Shown here: one piece after another, positions 1 to 7,659 of the stretch
Layout of the letters: each line of letters begins with the position of its first letter
Position numbering within the stretch: position 1 is the stretch's first letter
Source: an uncultured Clostridium sp.
GTDB taxonomy: Bacteria; Bacillota; Clostridia; TANB77; CAG-508
Length of the DNA: 37,050 nucleotides
Direction of reading: 5' to 3'
Assembly (NCBI GenBank): GCA_946500265.1
Contig: CAMMVE010000015.1
Location: 1-37,050 of the forward strand
Made by a program: the position numbers and the translations under genes
The notes under the pieces: model-generated
Database searches by the model: none
Seen by the model: the letters and a program-made list of their open reading frames with translations, nothing else
Told to the model about the DNA's origin: nothing

Positions 1-132
1 TAAGCATTTACAATGCTTATATCAATTTTTTATTTAATGAACTGTCAAATTCCCGAATCAAACTATGAAATATAATTATAAATACAAGCTCGTATTATTC
101 GTAAACGGAAGCGTCAAACGAGCCATGAAGAG

Positions 133-164
133 TAACAGATAAGAAATTATCTGTTATTTTTTTG
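133..164 (+). terminator. Intrinsic terminator upstream of the RdgB-like gene
   Basis: TAACAGATA (133-141) pairs with TATCTGTTA (148-156), giving a 9-bp stem with a short loop and an immediate run of eight T. It most likely ends a transcript arriving from a gene left of the window. The rest of 1-236 holds a 7-bp hairpin at 1-19 (TAAGCAT/ATGCTTA) and no convincing gene. Confidence 0.8.
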
Positions 165-236
165 TGTTCGCTAGTATTTTGAGATTATATACTGTATAAT
201 AACTAATATTGGAAGTGAAACCAAAGGAGGTATACT

Positions 237-866
237 ATGGAAATTATATATGGAACTAGTAATCAAAACAAAGTAATATCAATGACGAAAATTTTAAAAG
301 AAAATAATGTAGATGCAAAAATATATACATTAAAAGATATTGGGTTTAATCAAGAAATAATAGAAGATGGAAAAACATTTGAGGAAAACTCAGAAATTAA
401 AGCAAAAGCTATAAAAAATTTTTGTGATGAAAATAATATAAAAGATAAAACTATTATAACAGATGATGCAGGTCTATGCATTGAAAAACTAAATGGAGAG
501 CCAGGAGTGTATTCTGCTAGGTATGCAGGAGAAAATGCAACACAAGTTCAAATTTTACAAAAAGTATTAGAAAAAATGAAGCAATATCCAGACAAAAAGG
601 ATAGAACATGTACTTTTGTATGTGTATTAACTGCAATTCTTCCTGATGGAGAGAAAATAGTAGCAAGGGGAAAATGCAAAGGAACAGTTGCAAATACACC
701 AGGAAAATTAGGAGGATTAACATATGTTCCAATATTTATACCAGAAGGATTTGATAAACCTTTAAGCGATTTGGATGAAAAAACATATGAAGCAACTCAT
801 AATCACAGAGATTTAGCTGTAAAAAAATTAATTAAAGAGTTTAACAATAGAAATTTAAATAAATAG
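237..866 (+). CDS. rdgB: XTP/dITP diphosphatase (non-canonical purine NTP pyrophosphatase, HAM1/RdgB family)
   Basis: This family hydrolyses dITP, XTP and related nucleotides to monophosphates plus pyrophosphate, keeping deaminated purines out of nucleic acids in the cytoplasm. The 209-residue length is normal. The N-terminal substrate-binding motif is seen as YGTSNQNK (residues 5-12), the DDAGL metal/nucleotide motif near 80, GEPGVYSARYAG just after it, and a C-terminal SHR-like stretch as THNHRDLAVKKL near 190. The ATG at 237 follows AAAGGAGG (223-230) at ideal spacing. The gene lies between two terminators and so is probably transcribed alone; a TATAAT box sits at 195-200, but I see no good -35 at the right distance. 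Assignment to the family is firm; the symbol is by homology. Confidence 0.93.
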   Translation: MEIIYGTSNQNKVISMTKILKENNVDAKIYTLKDIGFNQEIIEDGKTFEENSEIKAKAIKNFCDENNIKDKTIITDDAGLCIEKLNGEPGVYSARYAGENATQVQILQKVLEKMKQYPDKKDRTCTFVCVLTAILPDGEKIVARGKCKGTVANTPGKLGGLTYVPIFIPEGFDKPLSDLDEKTYEATHNHRDLAVKKLIKEFNNRNLNK

Positions 867-939
867 TAATAGATAAATATTAATGAAATATTATTTAATA
901 AAGTCTAGAACTAAAATAGCTAAAATATAATTAAAAAAA

Positions 940-983
940 TTCAAACTTTTATAAATAATTATTGTAAAAGTTTGAATTTTTTT
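940..983 (+). terminator. Intrinsic terminator between rdgB and tRNA-Ser
   Basis: A perfect 12-bp stem, TTCAAACTTTTA (940-951) with TAAAAGTTTGAA (965-976), is followed by seven T. The A-run upstream (932-939) would let it also act on the minus strand. The descending arm and T-tract double as the -35 region of the tRNA promoter. Confidence 0.85.
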
Positions 984-1000
984 CAAAGCTATTGTATAAT
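972..1000 (+). promoter_or_regulatory. Sigma-A-type promoter for tRNA-Ser
   Basis: TTGAAT (972-977), an exact 17-bp spacer and TATAAT (995-1000) place a start near 1007, eight bases ahead of the mature tRNA 5' end. The -35 box lies inside the 3' arm of the preceding terminator. Confidence 0.8.
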
Positions 1001-1014
1001 ACAATAGGATATTA

Positions 1015-1106
1015 GGAGTGATATCGAAGTGGTCATAACGAGCTGCACTGGAACTGCAGTACCCTCATTTCGGGGGCCGTGGGTTCGAATCCCACTCACT
1101 CCGCCA
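1015..1106 (+). tRNA. tRNA-Ser (anticodon GGA)
   Basis: The acceptor arm GGAGTGA (1015-1021) pairs with TCACTCC near the 3' end, and CCA is encoded (1104-1106). The anticodon arm is CTGCA-CTGGAAC-TGCAG, placing GGA at positions 34-36, which reads UCC and UCU. The long variable arm, with a CCC...GGG stem around a CATTTC loop, is typical of serine isoacceptors (class II). The T-arm GTGGGTTCGAATCCCAC is complete. The 92-nt length including CCA fits. Confidence 0.95.
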
Positions 1107-1144
1107 AATAAAGCCTAAAAGGAGTTCACCGCTGATTAATAAAT

Positions 1145-1198
1145 CACCTTAAGAATTCCTAAAAGGTGCTTATTCCTAATTGGGAATAAGATTAGGAA
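1145..1198 (+). other. Structured spacer/leader between tRNA-Ser and murB
   Basis: Two nested stems can form: outer TTCCTAA (1156-1162) with TTAGGAA (1192-1198), inner CTTATTCC (1169-1176) with GGAATAAG (1183-1190). An alternative stem CACCTT (1145-1150) with AAGGTG (1163-1168) encloses the 5' half of the outer stem, so it competes with it. No T-tract follows, so this is not a standard terminator. No other promoter is evident before murB, so the tRNA and murB may share a transcript, with this serving as a processing or leader structure. The function is inferred only. Confidence 0.4.
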
Positions 1199-1217
1199 CT
1201 AACAAGGAGGATATGAA

Positions 1218-2294
1218 TTGGATATAACTAGAATTAGTCAAGAGTTAACAAAAGAAATACCCTCAAATCAAGTATACTGCAATGAGCCAATGTATAAGCA
1301 TACTAGTTTTAAAGTTGGAGGAAATGCAGATATATTTGTAAAAGTAAAGAACTTAAAACAGCTTAAATATACAATACAAGTAGCAAAAGATAATGGCTTA
1401 AACATTAATATCATGGGAAACGGAAGCAACCTTTTAGTAAGAGATAATGGCATTAGAGGAATTGTTATTAAAATTGAATTAGAAAATATTGAAATTAAGC
1501 AAGATGATACTAAAAATATAAATAATGATGTTGACCAGACAAATGATACTAGAGAAAACACATATAAAAACAAAGATTTAAAAGAAGACAACAATGTGAG
1601 TGTGGTAGTTGGAGCAGGAGTGAAGCTTGCTATGCTTTCGCAAGTTTTATTACAAAAAGGAATAACTGGATTTGAATTTGCATCTGGAATTCCTGGAACG
1701 ATAGGCGGAGCAGTTAGAATGAATGCAGGTGCTTATGGTAGCGAAATGAAAGACATTATTGTAAAAACTTGGTGCTTAGACATTGAAAAACTAGAAGGAG
1801 ATATAAATCAAAAAGAGAACCAGGAAGACAGTGGTTCTATAATAAATACTTTGGAGAACTTGAAACAAAATGATATTTTAGTACTAGATAATGAAGAACA
1901 AGAATTTAAATATAGAAACAGTATTTTTTCTAGAAAAAAATATGTTATTCTTCAGACAGAACTTAAATTAAAATACGGAAATAAAGAAGAAATACAAAAT
2001 AAGATGAACGAATTAAGACAGCAAAGACTAGATAAACAGCCGGTTTTGCCAAGTGCTGGAAGTACATTTAAAAGAGGCGAAGATTTTATAACAGCAAAAC
2101 TAATTGATGAATGTGGTCTTAAAGGCTATAAAATAGGAGGGGCAAAAGTTTCTGAAAAACATGCTGGTTTTGTTGTTAATGATGGAGATGCTACAGCCAA
2201 AGATATAATTGATTTGATAGAACATATAAAACAAACTGTATATGAAAAAACAGGTAAAAAAATTGAATTAGAAGTTGAAATTATTGGAGAATAA
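1218..2294 (+). CDS. murB: UDP-N-acetylenolpyruvoylglucosamine reductase (MurB)
   Basis: MurB reduces UDP-GlcNAc-enolpyruvate to UDP-MurNAc with NADPH and FAD, the second committed step of peptidoglycan precursor synthesis, in the cytoplasm. FAD-binding signatures are HTSFKVGGNAD (28-38), MGNGSNLLVRD (66-76) and ASGIPGTIGGAVRMNAGAYG (155-174). The catalytic serine is in SAGSTFKR (about 282), and the conserved C-terminal Glu is in LEVEIIGE. YRNSIFS marks a type II, Gram-positive-like enzyme. At 358 residues it is longer than the usual 290-310 because of two hydrophilic insertions, about 95-127 and 190-225. The start is TTG at 1218, seven bases after AAGGAGG (1204-1210); the nearer ATG at 1213 runs into a stop after four codons. 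yvcK follows 24 bp later, the common firmicute murB-yvcK neighbourhood, here without rapZ or whiA. Confidence 0.95.
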   Translation: MDITRISQELTKEIPSNQVYCNEPMYKHTSFKVGGNADIFVKVKNLKQLKYTIQVAKDNGLNINIMGNGSNLLVRDNGIRGIVIKIELENIEIKQDDTKNINNDVDQTNDTRENTYKNKDLKEDNNVSVVVGAGVKLAMLSQVLLQKGITGFEFASGIPGTIGGAVRMNAGAYGSEMKDIIVKTWCLDIEKLEGDINQKENQEDSGSIINTLENLKQNDILVLDNEEQEFKYRNSIFSRKKYVILQTELKLKYGNKEEIQNKMNELRQQRLDKQPVLPSAGSTFKRGEDFITAKLIDECGLKGYKIGGAKVSEKHAGFVVNDGDATAKDIIDLIEHIKQTVYEKTGKKIELEVEIIGE

Positions 2295-2318
2295 AAAAAG
2301 TTGAAAGGAATGTAATTC

Positions 2319-3830
2319 ATGAAAGGATTTTTTAGATGGTTTAAATCAAATACAAAAATAAAGAGATGGATATTACTTATAATAATAGGAATATTGCTAT
2401 GTTGCTATGGAATGGCAACAGTATTAACAAGCAGACAGATGGAATTTATTGATTTAGCAAAAATAGCAGGTATATTTGTTGTGGGTTTTATACTTATAAT
2501 TTATAGCATTGTAGCAATTCAAAAAAGAATGCTAGAGATACTCGTTAGAGATACTGATAATAGATTACAAAATAATGATAAGAAAAACAAAAAAGCAGAA
2601 GTTAAGTCATTGATTTTCAATAAAAGAGTATATAATCAAGGACCAAAAATTGTTGTAATTGGCGGAGGAACAGGACTTAATTCTGTGTTAAAAGGACTCA
2701 AAAATTATACAGATAATATAACAGCTATTGTTACAGTTTCTGATTATGGGGAGCAAAAAACGGAATCAAGAAAAATACTAGAAACATTGCCACTAGATGA
2801 TGTAAAAGAAAGTATTGTAGCACTTTCTGCAAAAGAAGATGCTATGGAAAAACTAATGAATTTTAAATTTGACAGTGGAAAACTTTCAAAAATGTCTTTT
2901 GGGGATGTATATTTTCTTGCAATGCAAGAATTATATAAGGATTTTACTGAATCTGTAAAACAGTCTCAAAATATTTTTAATATGACAGGAAAAGTTTTAC
3001 CAGTTACAATGGAAGAAATAAAAATTTGTGCAGAGCTTGAAGACGGAACAGTAATCGAAAGTAAGGAGAAAATACCAGAAGTTATCAATGATAAAACCTG
3101 TAAAATTAGTAGAGTATTTATCACTCCATCAAATTGCAAACCAGCTCCTGGAGTTTTAGAAGCAATTTCAGAGGCAGATGCTATAATAATCGGACCAGGA
3201 AGTTTATATACAAACGTAATTCCTAATCTTCTAGTTAAGGGAGTTGCAAAAGCTATAAAAGAGTCAAAAGCATTTAAAGTATATGTAAGTAATTTAATGA
3301 CTGAGCCAGGACAGACAGATAACTATACTCTATCAGAGCACATTAAAGCTATAAATGACCATGCTGGAAAAGGAATAGTCGAATATTGCATATATGACAC
3401 TGGAGAAATTATTCCTGAATATGTAAGAAAATATAACATGGAAGGTTCAGAAGTAGTAGAGCAAGATACATCAAAAGTTAAAGTTGAGGGAGTTCATTTA
3501 ATACAAAGAAATCTTTCATACATAGAAAATGGATTTATAAGGCATAATCCAGATGCAATTGCAGCATCAATAATACAATTAATTTGTGATGATTTGAAGT
3601 TTAACAATATGGAAAACAATGCACAATACATGATGCTTAATAATAGATTAAAAGACAGTAAAAAATCAGTAAAAAAGACTAATAAAGCTAAATCTAAAAA
3701 AGTGCAAGAATCAAAAGGAAAAAGAACAAAAATGGGAAAAAGTAAGTTCTTTGACAAGTATAGCGAAAGAATTAAGTCTATACAGGAATCTGATGAAAAA
3801 CAAAAGGAAAAAGCAAAGAAAAATAAATAA
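2319..3830 (+). CDS. yvcK: YvcK/CofD-like protein with N-terminal membrane anchor
   Basis: YvcK proteins bind UDP-sugars and are needed for normal cell-wall synthesis on gluconeogenic carbon sources in Bacillus. The fold resembles CofD (2-phospho-L-lactate transferase), but that reaction is not expected here. Two membrane helices occupy about residues 17-36 and 47-67. The CofD-like domain begins KIVVIGGGTGLNSVLKGLK near 110-128, and GPGSLYTNVIPNLLV is the other strongly conserved stretch. A Lys-rich tail of about 45 residues ends the protein. The loop that usually reads DDGGSSG after VTVA/S is SDYGEQKTES here (141-150), so the glycine/serine-rich segment is missing. The ATG at 2319 follows AAAGGA by nine bases. 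Family membership is confident; the exact activity of this variant is not. Confidence 0.85.
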   Translation: MKGFFRWFKSNTKIKRWILLIIIGILLCCYGMATVLTSRQMEFIDLAKIAGIFVVGFILIIYSIVAIQKRMLEILVRDTDNRLQNNDKKNKKAEVKSLIFNKRVYNQGPKIVVIGGGTGLNSVLKGLKNYTDNITAIVTVSDYGEQKTESRKILETLPLDDVKESIVALSAKEDAMEKLMNFKFDSGKLSKMSFGDVYFLAMQELYKDFTESVKQSQNIFNMTGKVLPVTMEEIKICAELEDGTVIESKEKIPEVINDKTCKISRVFITPSNCKPAPGVLEAISEADAIIIGPGSLYTNVIPNLLVKGVAKAIKESKAFKVYVSNLMTEPGQTDNYTLSEHIKAINDHAGKGIVEYCIYDTGEIIPEYVRKYNMEGSEVVEQDTSKVKVEGVHLIQRNLSYIENGFIRHNPDAIAASIIQLICDDLKFNNMENNAQYMMLNNRLKDSKKSVKKTNKAKSKKVQESKGKRTKMGKSKFFDKYSERIKSIQESDEKQKEKAKKNK

Positions 3831-3861
3831 AAGCACGAAAGTAAAATATGGAGGGAAACTA

Positions 3862-5889
3862 ATGAAGTACGGAAAAGAAGAATTATCTTTAGAAAAAGGT
3901 ATTGAAAGAGAATGGATAATAACTAATGGTGTCGGAGGATACAGCAGTTCAACAGTAATAGGAGCAAATACACGTAAGTATCATGGACTATTAGTAGCGC
4001 CTTTAATGCCACCAGGAAATAGACAAGTAATATTGTCAAAAGTAGATGAAAATATAGAAATAGACGGCAAAGGGTATAATTTATATACTAATATATGTAA
4101 AGATTATATATCTGACGGATATAAGTATCTTGTAAGCTTTGAAAAAGAATATATACCAATTTTTACTTATCAGGTAGAAGATGTAATAATTAAAAAGTTT
4201 ATTTGTATGGAATATGGCAAAAATACAGTTGGAATATATTACTATATAAAGAATGGAGAAAAGCAAACTAAGTTAACATTAGCACCAATAGTAAATTTCA
4301 GAGGTTTCCATACTACTAATAATAATGACTACATTGATTTAAAACAAGATGTAGAAAATAATAAAGTAAAAATGATTATAAATAATTGCTCTCAGACCCC
4401 TGTATATACATATCTTTCAGAAGGACAATATATTAAACATGATAATGATATGTTTAGAAACATGTACTATATCGAAGAGGAAAAAAGAGGACAGGGAGCA
4501 TTGGAAAATCATGTTGTTCCTGGAGTATATGAGGTTACCATAAATCCAAATGAGGAAAAATATATTACTTTTGTATGTTCACTTGAACAAAACATTGAAG
4601 AGATAAATGCAAAAGACTTAATTAATAAAGAAATAATTAGGTTAAGTACACTTATATATAATACGGATTTATTAGATGAAAAAAGAAAAGAATCAAAAGA
4701 TCCAGAATATATAAATTTAGTAAAAAATTTAACTATAGCTGCAGATAATTTTGTCGTATACAGACCTTCATTTGCACTATATACAATAATAGCAGGATAC
4801 CATTGGTTTTTAGACTGGGGAAGAGATACTTTAATATCATTTGAGGGATTATTGCTAAAAACAAGAAGATTTAGCGAAGCAAAAGAAGTTTTACTAACTA
4901 TGATAAGAGATATGAAATATGGACTTGTGCCAAATGGATACTCAGGCTATGATGGAAGACCATTATATAACAGTGTGGATGCTTCACTACTATTATTTGA
5001 AGCTGTAAGAAGATTTTTATCATATACGAATCAGTATGAATGGGTAAGAGAAAATATATATCCATCTCTAGTAAAAATAATGAACGCATATCAATCTCGA
5101 ATAGATACAGATGGAAATAATATATACATGGACAAGGATTTCCTTATTTCTTCTGGGACAGAAAACATACAAAACACATGGATGGATGCTAAAATTGGAG
5201 ACTATGTTGTTACACCTAGAAATGGAAAAGCAGTAGAAGTAAATAGTATGTGGTATAATGCCTTAAAAATAATGGAAGAACTAACAACACTTATGAGAGG
5301 TAGAGAAGAAGCAAAACGATATGGAGAATTAGCTAAAAAATGCAAGGAAAGCTTCAATGAAAAATTCTATAATAAAAAGAGAAAATGCTTATATGATGTA
5401 TTGGGAGACAGCAAAATAAGACCTAACCAATTATTTGCGTTGTCATTGTTATATCCTGTAGTTGATCCTAACTCTGAAATTGCAAAGAATATCATAGACA
5501 CAGTAGATAAAAAATTATTAACCCCATATGGATTAAGAACGCTTGCTAAAGGAGAACCGGGATACTGTGAAAGATACGAGGGAGACATGGTAAAAAGAGA
5601 TATGAGCTATCATCAAGGCGTGATATGGCCATGGCTATTGGGATTATACTTCGATAGCTTAAGAAATATGATTAGATATGAAAAAAATAGAAATACAAAA
5701 AAAGATTTAGAAGCTAAACTAGAAGAGTTTAGGAAAAATGTAAAAACAACATTTGAAAAAGAATTATATCAAGGAAAAACAGCAGGAAGCATATGTGAAT
5801 TGTATGATATAGAAGACAAAAAATATATGTCACAAGGTACAATAGCACAAGCATGGAGTATAGCAGAAATAATTAGAATAATAATTTAA
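3862..5889 (+). CDS. Amylo-alpha-1,6-glucosidase / glycogen debranching enzyme
   Basis: The enzyme is predicted to hydrolyse alpha-1,6 branch residues of glycogen or related glucans in the cytoplasm. The N-terminal domain has the family signature NGVGGYSSSTVIGANTRKYHGLL followed by PPGNR. The (alpha/alpha)6 catalytic domain carries GYHWFLDWGRDTLISFEG (about 311-328) and RDMSYHQGVIWPW (about 578-590), which hold the acidic and aromatic active-site residues typical of GDE_C proteins. The length, 675 residues, is usual for the bacterial and archaeal type. The frame is open upstream to 3751, but ATG 3862 has GGAGGG (3850-3855) six bases ahead and begins the conserved domain, so it is preferred. 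Spacing to yvcK is 31 bp, so co-transcription is likely. Confidence 0.88.
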   Translation: MKYGKEELSLEKGIEREWIITNGVGGYSSSTVIGANTRKYHGLLVAPLMPPGNRQVILSKVDENIEIDGKGYNLYTNICKDYISDGYKYLVSFEKEYIPIFTYQVEDVIIKKFICMEYGKNTVGIYYYIKNGEKQTKLTLAPIVNFRGFHTTNNNDYIDLKQDVENNKVKMIINNCSQTPVYTYLSEGQYIKHDNDMFRNMYYIEEEKRGQGALENHVVPGVYEVTINPNEEKYITFVCSLEQNIEEINAKDLINKEIIRLSTLIYNTDLLDEKRKESKDPEYINLVKNLTIAADNFVVYRPSFALYTIIAGYHWFLDWGRDTLISFEGLLLKTRRFSEAKEVLLTMIRDMKYGLVPNGYSGYDGRPLYNSVDASLLLFEAVRRFLSYTNQYEWVRENIYPSLVKIMNAYQSRIDTDGNNIYMDKDFLISSGTENIQNTWMDAKIGDYVVTPRNGKAVEVNSMWYNALKIMEELTTLMRGREEAKRYGELAKKCKESFNEKFYNKKRKCLYDVLGDSKIRPNQLFALSLLYPVVDPNSEIAKNIIDTVDKKLLTPYGLRTLAKGEPGYCERYEGDMVKRDMSYHQGVIWPWLLGLYFDSLRNMIRYEKNRNTKKDLEAKLEEFRKNVKTTFEKELYQGKTAGSICELYDIEDKKYMSQGTIAQAWSIAEIIRIII

Positions 5890-5890
5890 C

Positions 5891-6028
5891 TTGAACAAAA
5901 GGGACACTCCAAAAAGTTCAAGAAAATGAACAAAAGGGACAGGTCTTGATTTATAGAATAAAGTGAAAAAGAAAGAGTGTCCCAAAAGTTCAAAAATTTG
6001 AACAAATAGGAGTGTCCCTTCTGTTCAA
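5891..6028. repeat. Composite palindromic element 1 (GAAC/GGGAC modules)
   Basis: The outer arms 5891-5910 and 6009-6028 are inverted repeats matching at 19 of 20 positions. Inside lie a second copy of the GAACAAAAGGGAC module (5928-5940) and an inverted module AGTGTCCCAAAAGTTC (5976-5991), so four half-modules are present, two in each direction. GTTCAAA/TTTGAAC (5988-6003) makes a further small perfect hairpin. There is no T-tract, so it is not a classic terminator. It fills the gap from two bases after the debranching-enzyme stop to just before the ruvC ribosome binding site. The GGGACAGGTCT wording of the internal copy recurs in the element at 7595. Confidence 0.85.
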
Positions 6029-6048
6029 ATAAGGAGATAGATAGACAA

Positions 6049-6534
6049 ATGAGAATTTTAGGAATTGACCCAGGTTTTGCTATAACTGGATATAGTATAA
6101 TAGATTACATAGGAAATAAATTTAAATTAATAACCTCAGGAGCAGTACTAACTCAAGCTAAAGAGTCGTTTCCACTAAGGCTTTTAAAATTGAATAACGA
6201 TTTGGAGAATATAATAGACACATATAAACCAGATGCAATATCTGTAGAAGAATTATTTTTTAACAATAATGCAAAGACAGCTATAAATGTTGCACAAGCA
6301 AGAGGGGTTATATTGGTAGTAGGATGTAGAAAAAATGTTCCGACCTATGAATACACACCACTTCAAATAAAACAGTCAGTAGTAGGTTATGGAAGAGCTG
6401 ATAAAATCCAAGTACAAAAGATGGTAAAAACTATTTTGGGAGTAAATGACTTGCCAAAATTAGATGATACAACAGATAGTATGGCAGCAGCAATTTGCCA
6501 TGCGCACTCTTCTAAATTTTCTGTAAAACTATAG
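6049..6534 (+). CDS. ruvC: Crossover junction endodeoxyribonuclease RuvC
   Basis: RuvC is the dimeric resolvase that cuts Holliday junctions symmetrically during recombinational repair. The four acidic catalytic positions are visible: D7 in GIDPG, E67 or E68 in SVEELFF, and D140 and D143 in LDDTTDSMAAAICH. The FFNNNAKTAI motif following the Glu is highly typical. Length (161 residues) is standard. ATG 6049 has AAGGAG at 6031-6036, a somewhat long 12-base spacing. ruvA and ruvB do not follow; holA does. Palindromic elements flank the gene on both sides. Confidence 0.95.
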   Translation: MRILGIDPGFAITGYSIIDYIGNKFKLITSGAVLTQAKESFPLRLLKLNNDLENIIDTYKPDAISVEELFFNNNAKTAINVAQARGVILVVGCRKNVPTYEYTPLQIKQSVVGYGRADKIQVQKMVKTILGVNDLPKLDDTTDSMAAAICHAHSSKFSVKL

Positions 6535-6596
6535 TGGGACAAGGGGACGGTTCCTTTGTCCCAAAAACGAGACAAAGGAACCGTCCCCATATCCCA
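6535..6596. repeat. Palindromic element 2 (GGGGACGGTTCC hairpin)
   Basis: Arms 6543-6560 and 6571-6588 are a perfect 18-bp inverted repeat around a 10-base loop. The pairing extends with two mismatches to TGGGA (6535) and TCCCA (6596). It begins at the base after the ruvC stop codon and ends three bases before the holA ribosome binding site, so it is the whole intergenic spacer. There is no T-run. It is far more GC-rich than its surroundings, which suggests an acquired mobile repeat. Confidence 0.9.
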
Positions 6597-6610
6597 TAAG
6601 GAGGGAAAAT

Positions 6611-7594
6611 ATGTCAATTAAGCTATTGTATGGAGAAGAGACATACTTACTAGAGACTAAACTAAAAAAGATTAAAAAAGATTTTGGGGAAATGATTAAG
6701 GGAATTAACTTTATTCAAATTGATGAAACTAATAGCGATGAACTTATTAGCGATATAGAGACTCCTGCATTTGGATTTGAAAAGAAACTTATTATAGCGA
6801 AAAGTACGGGACTATTTAAAAAAGAAAAGAAAACAGCCAAAGGACAAGAATTAGCAACAATAAAATTATCAAATAAAATAGCTGAATATATTGAAGAAAA
6901 TGCAGAATTAATTAATCAAGGTGTGGAACTAGTCTTTGTTGAGCAAGAAGCGGAAAAAAACAATTTATATAAATCTATTGAAAAAAATGGAGAAGTGTTA
7001 GAATTCAAGGAATTAAAGCTACCAGAGCTAGTTCAAAACATACAGAAAATTTGCGCAGCATATAAAGTAAAGATAGATGGAAGTACAGCAAGATATTTTG
7101 TTGAAAACTGTGGAACAAATATGCAAGATCTAATTAATGAAATAAGAAAGTTAATTGAACATGCAGGAGAAAATGGAACGATTACAGATAAAGATGTAGA
7201 TTTACTTTGTATTAAGCAAATTGATAGTGTGATTTTTGATTTGACAGATAATCTTGGTAAAAAAGATATAACTAAGGCAATGCAAGTTTTAAATAATCTT
7301 ATCTATGAAAAAGAACCAATACAGAAAATTCTTATTACATTATATAATCATTTCAAAAAACTATATATTGTGAAAATTGCAAGTGAATACAGAAAAGATT
7401 TAGCAACATCTATGAAGCTAAAACCAAATCAAATGTTTTTAACCACAAAATATAGAAACCAAGCAGGATATTTTTCTAAAGACGAGATAAGAACTATTTT
7501 AGAAGAATTAATTAATTTGGATTCAAACTATAAAGTGGGATTAATAGACATAAATGTTGGGCTAGAATCAATTTTGTGTAGATATTGTTCATAA
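6611..7594 (+). CDS. holA: DNA polymerase III subunit delta
   Basis: HolA is the clamp-loader subunit that opens the beta sliding clamp within the DNA polymerase III complex. The 327-residue length and layout fit: an N-terminal AAA+-like domain beginning LLYGEETYLLETKLKKIKK, an acidic segment with DIETPAFGFEKKLIIAKST (about 49-67), and a C-terminal helical collar domain with FDLTDNLGKKDITKAMQVLNNL and PIQKILITLYNHFKKL. As in other delta subunits the Walker motifs are degenerate. ATG 6611 follows GGAGGG (6600-6605). In many Clostridia holA is followed by rpsT; here element 3 and an FAD enzyme follow instead. Confidence 0.9.
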   Translation: MSIKLLYGEETYLLETKLKKIKKDFGEMIKGINFIQIDETNSDELISDIETPAFGFEKKLIIAKSTGLFKKEKKTAKGQELATIKLSNKIAEYIEENAELINQGVELVFVEQEAEKNNLYKSIEKNGEVLEFKELKLPELVQNIQKICAAYKVKIDGSTARYFVENCGTNMQDLINEIRKLIEHAGENGTITDKDVDLLCIKQIDSVIFDLTDNLGKKDITKAMQVLNNLIYEKEPIQKILITLYNHFKKLYIVKIASEYRKDLATSMKLKPNQMFLTTKYRNQAGYFSKDEIRTILEELINLDSNYKVGLIDINVGLESILCRYCS

Positions 7595-7659
7595 TGTCGG
7601 TTTGGGGACAGGTCTCTAGGCGACATTTTGTCGCCCAGAGACCTGTCCCCAAACCGACA
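7595..7659. repeat. Palindromic element 3 (long near-perfect hairpin)
   Basis: Arms 7595-7625 and 7629-7659 are 31 bp each and pair at 30 positions around a 3-base TTT loop; the only mismatch is at 7618. The element starts at the base after the holA stop codon and ends where the next ribosome binding site AAGGAGG (7660-7666) begins. There is no T-run after it. It shares GGGGACAGGTCT wording with the internal module of element 1. Confidence 0.93.

Noticed and set aside
65..142. 25-codon ORF upstream of rdgB.
   Set aside because: There is no ribosome binding site, no recognisable product, and it ends inside a terminator stem.
3751..3861. Upstream extension of the debranching-enzyme frame.
   Set aside because: It overlaps the yvcK 3' end out of frame, is Lys-rich noise, and has no ribosome binding site, while ATG 3862 does.
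5891..6028. Repeated units in element 1 as a small CRISPR array.
   Set aside because: Repeats occur in both orientations with irregular spacing and no uniform spacers, and no cas gene is nearby.
6387..6617. Minus-strand ORF with repeated GTVPLS peptides.
   Set aside because: It is the translation of palindromic element 2 and of the reverse of ruvC; such peptides arise from the repeat, not from a gene.
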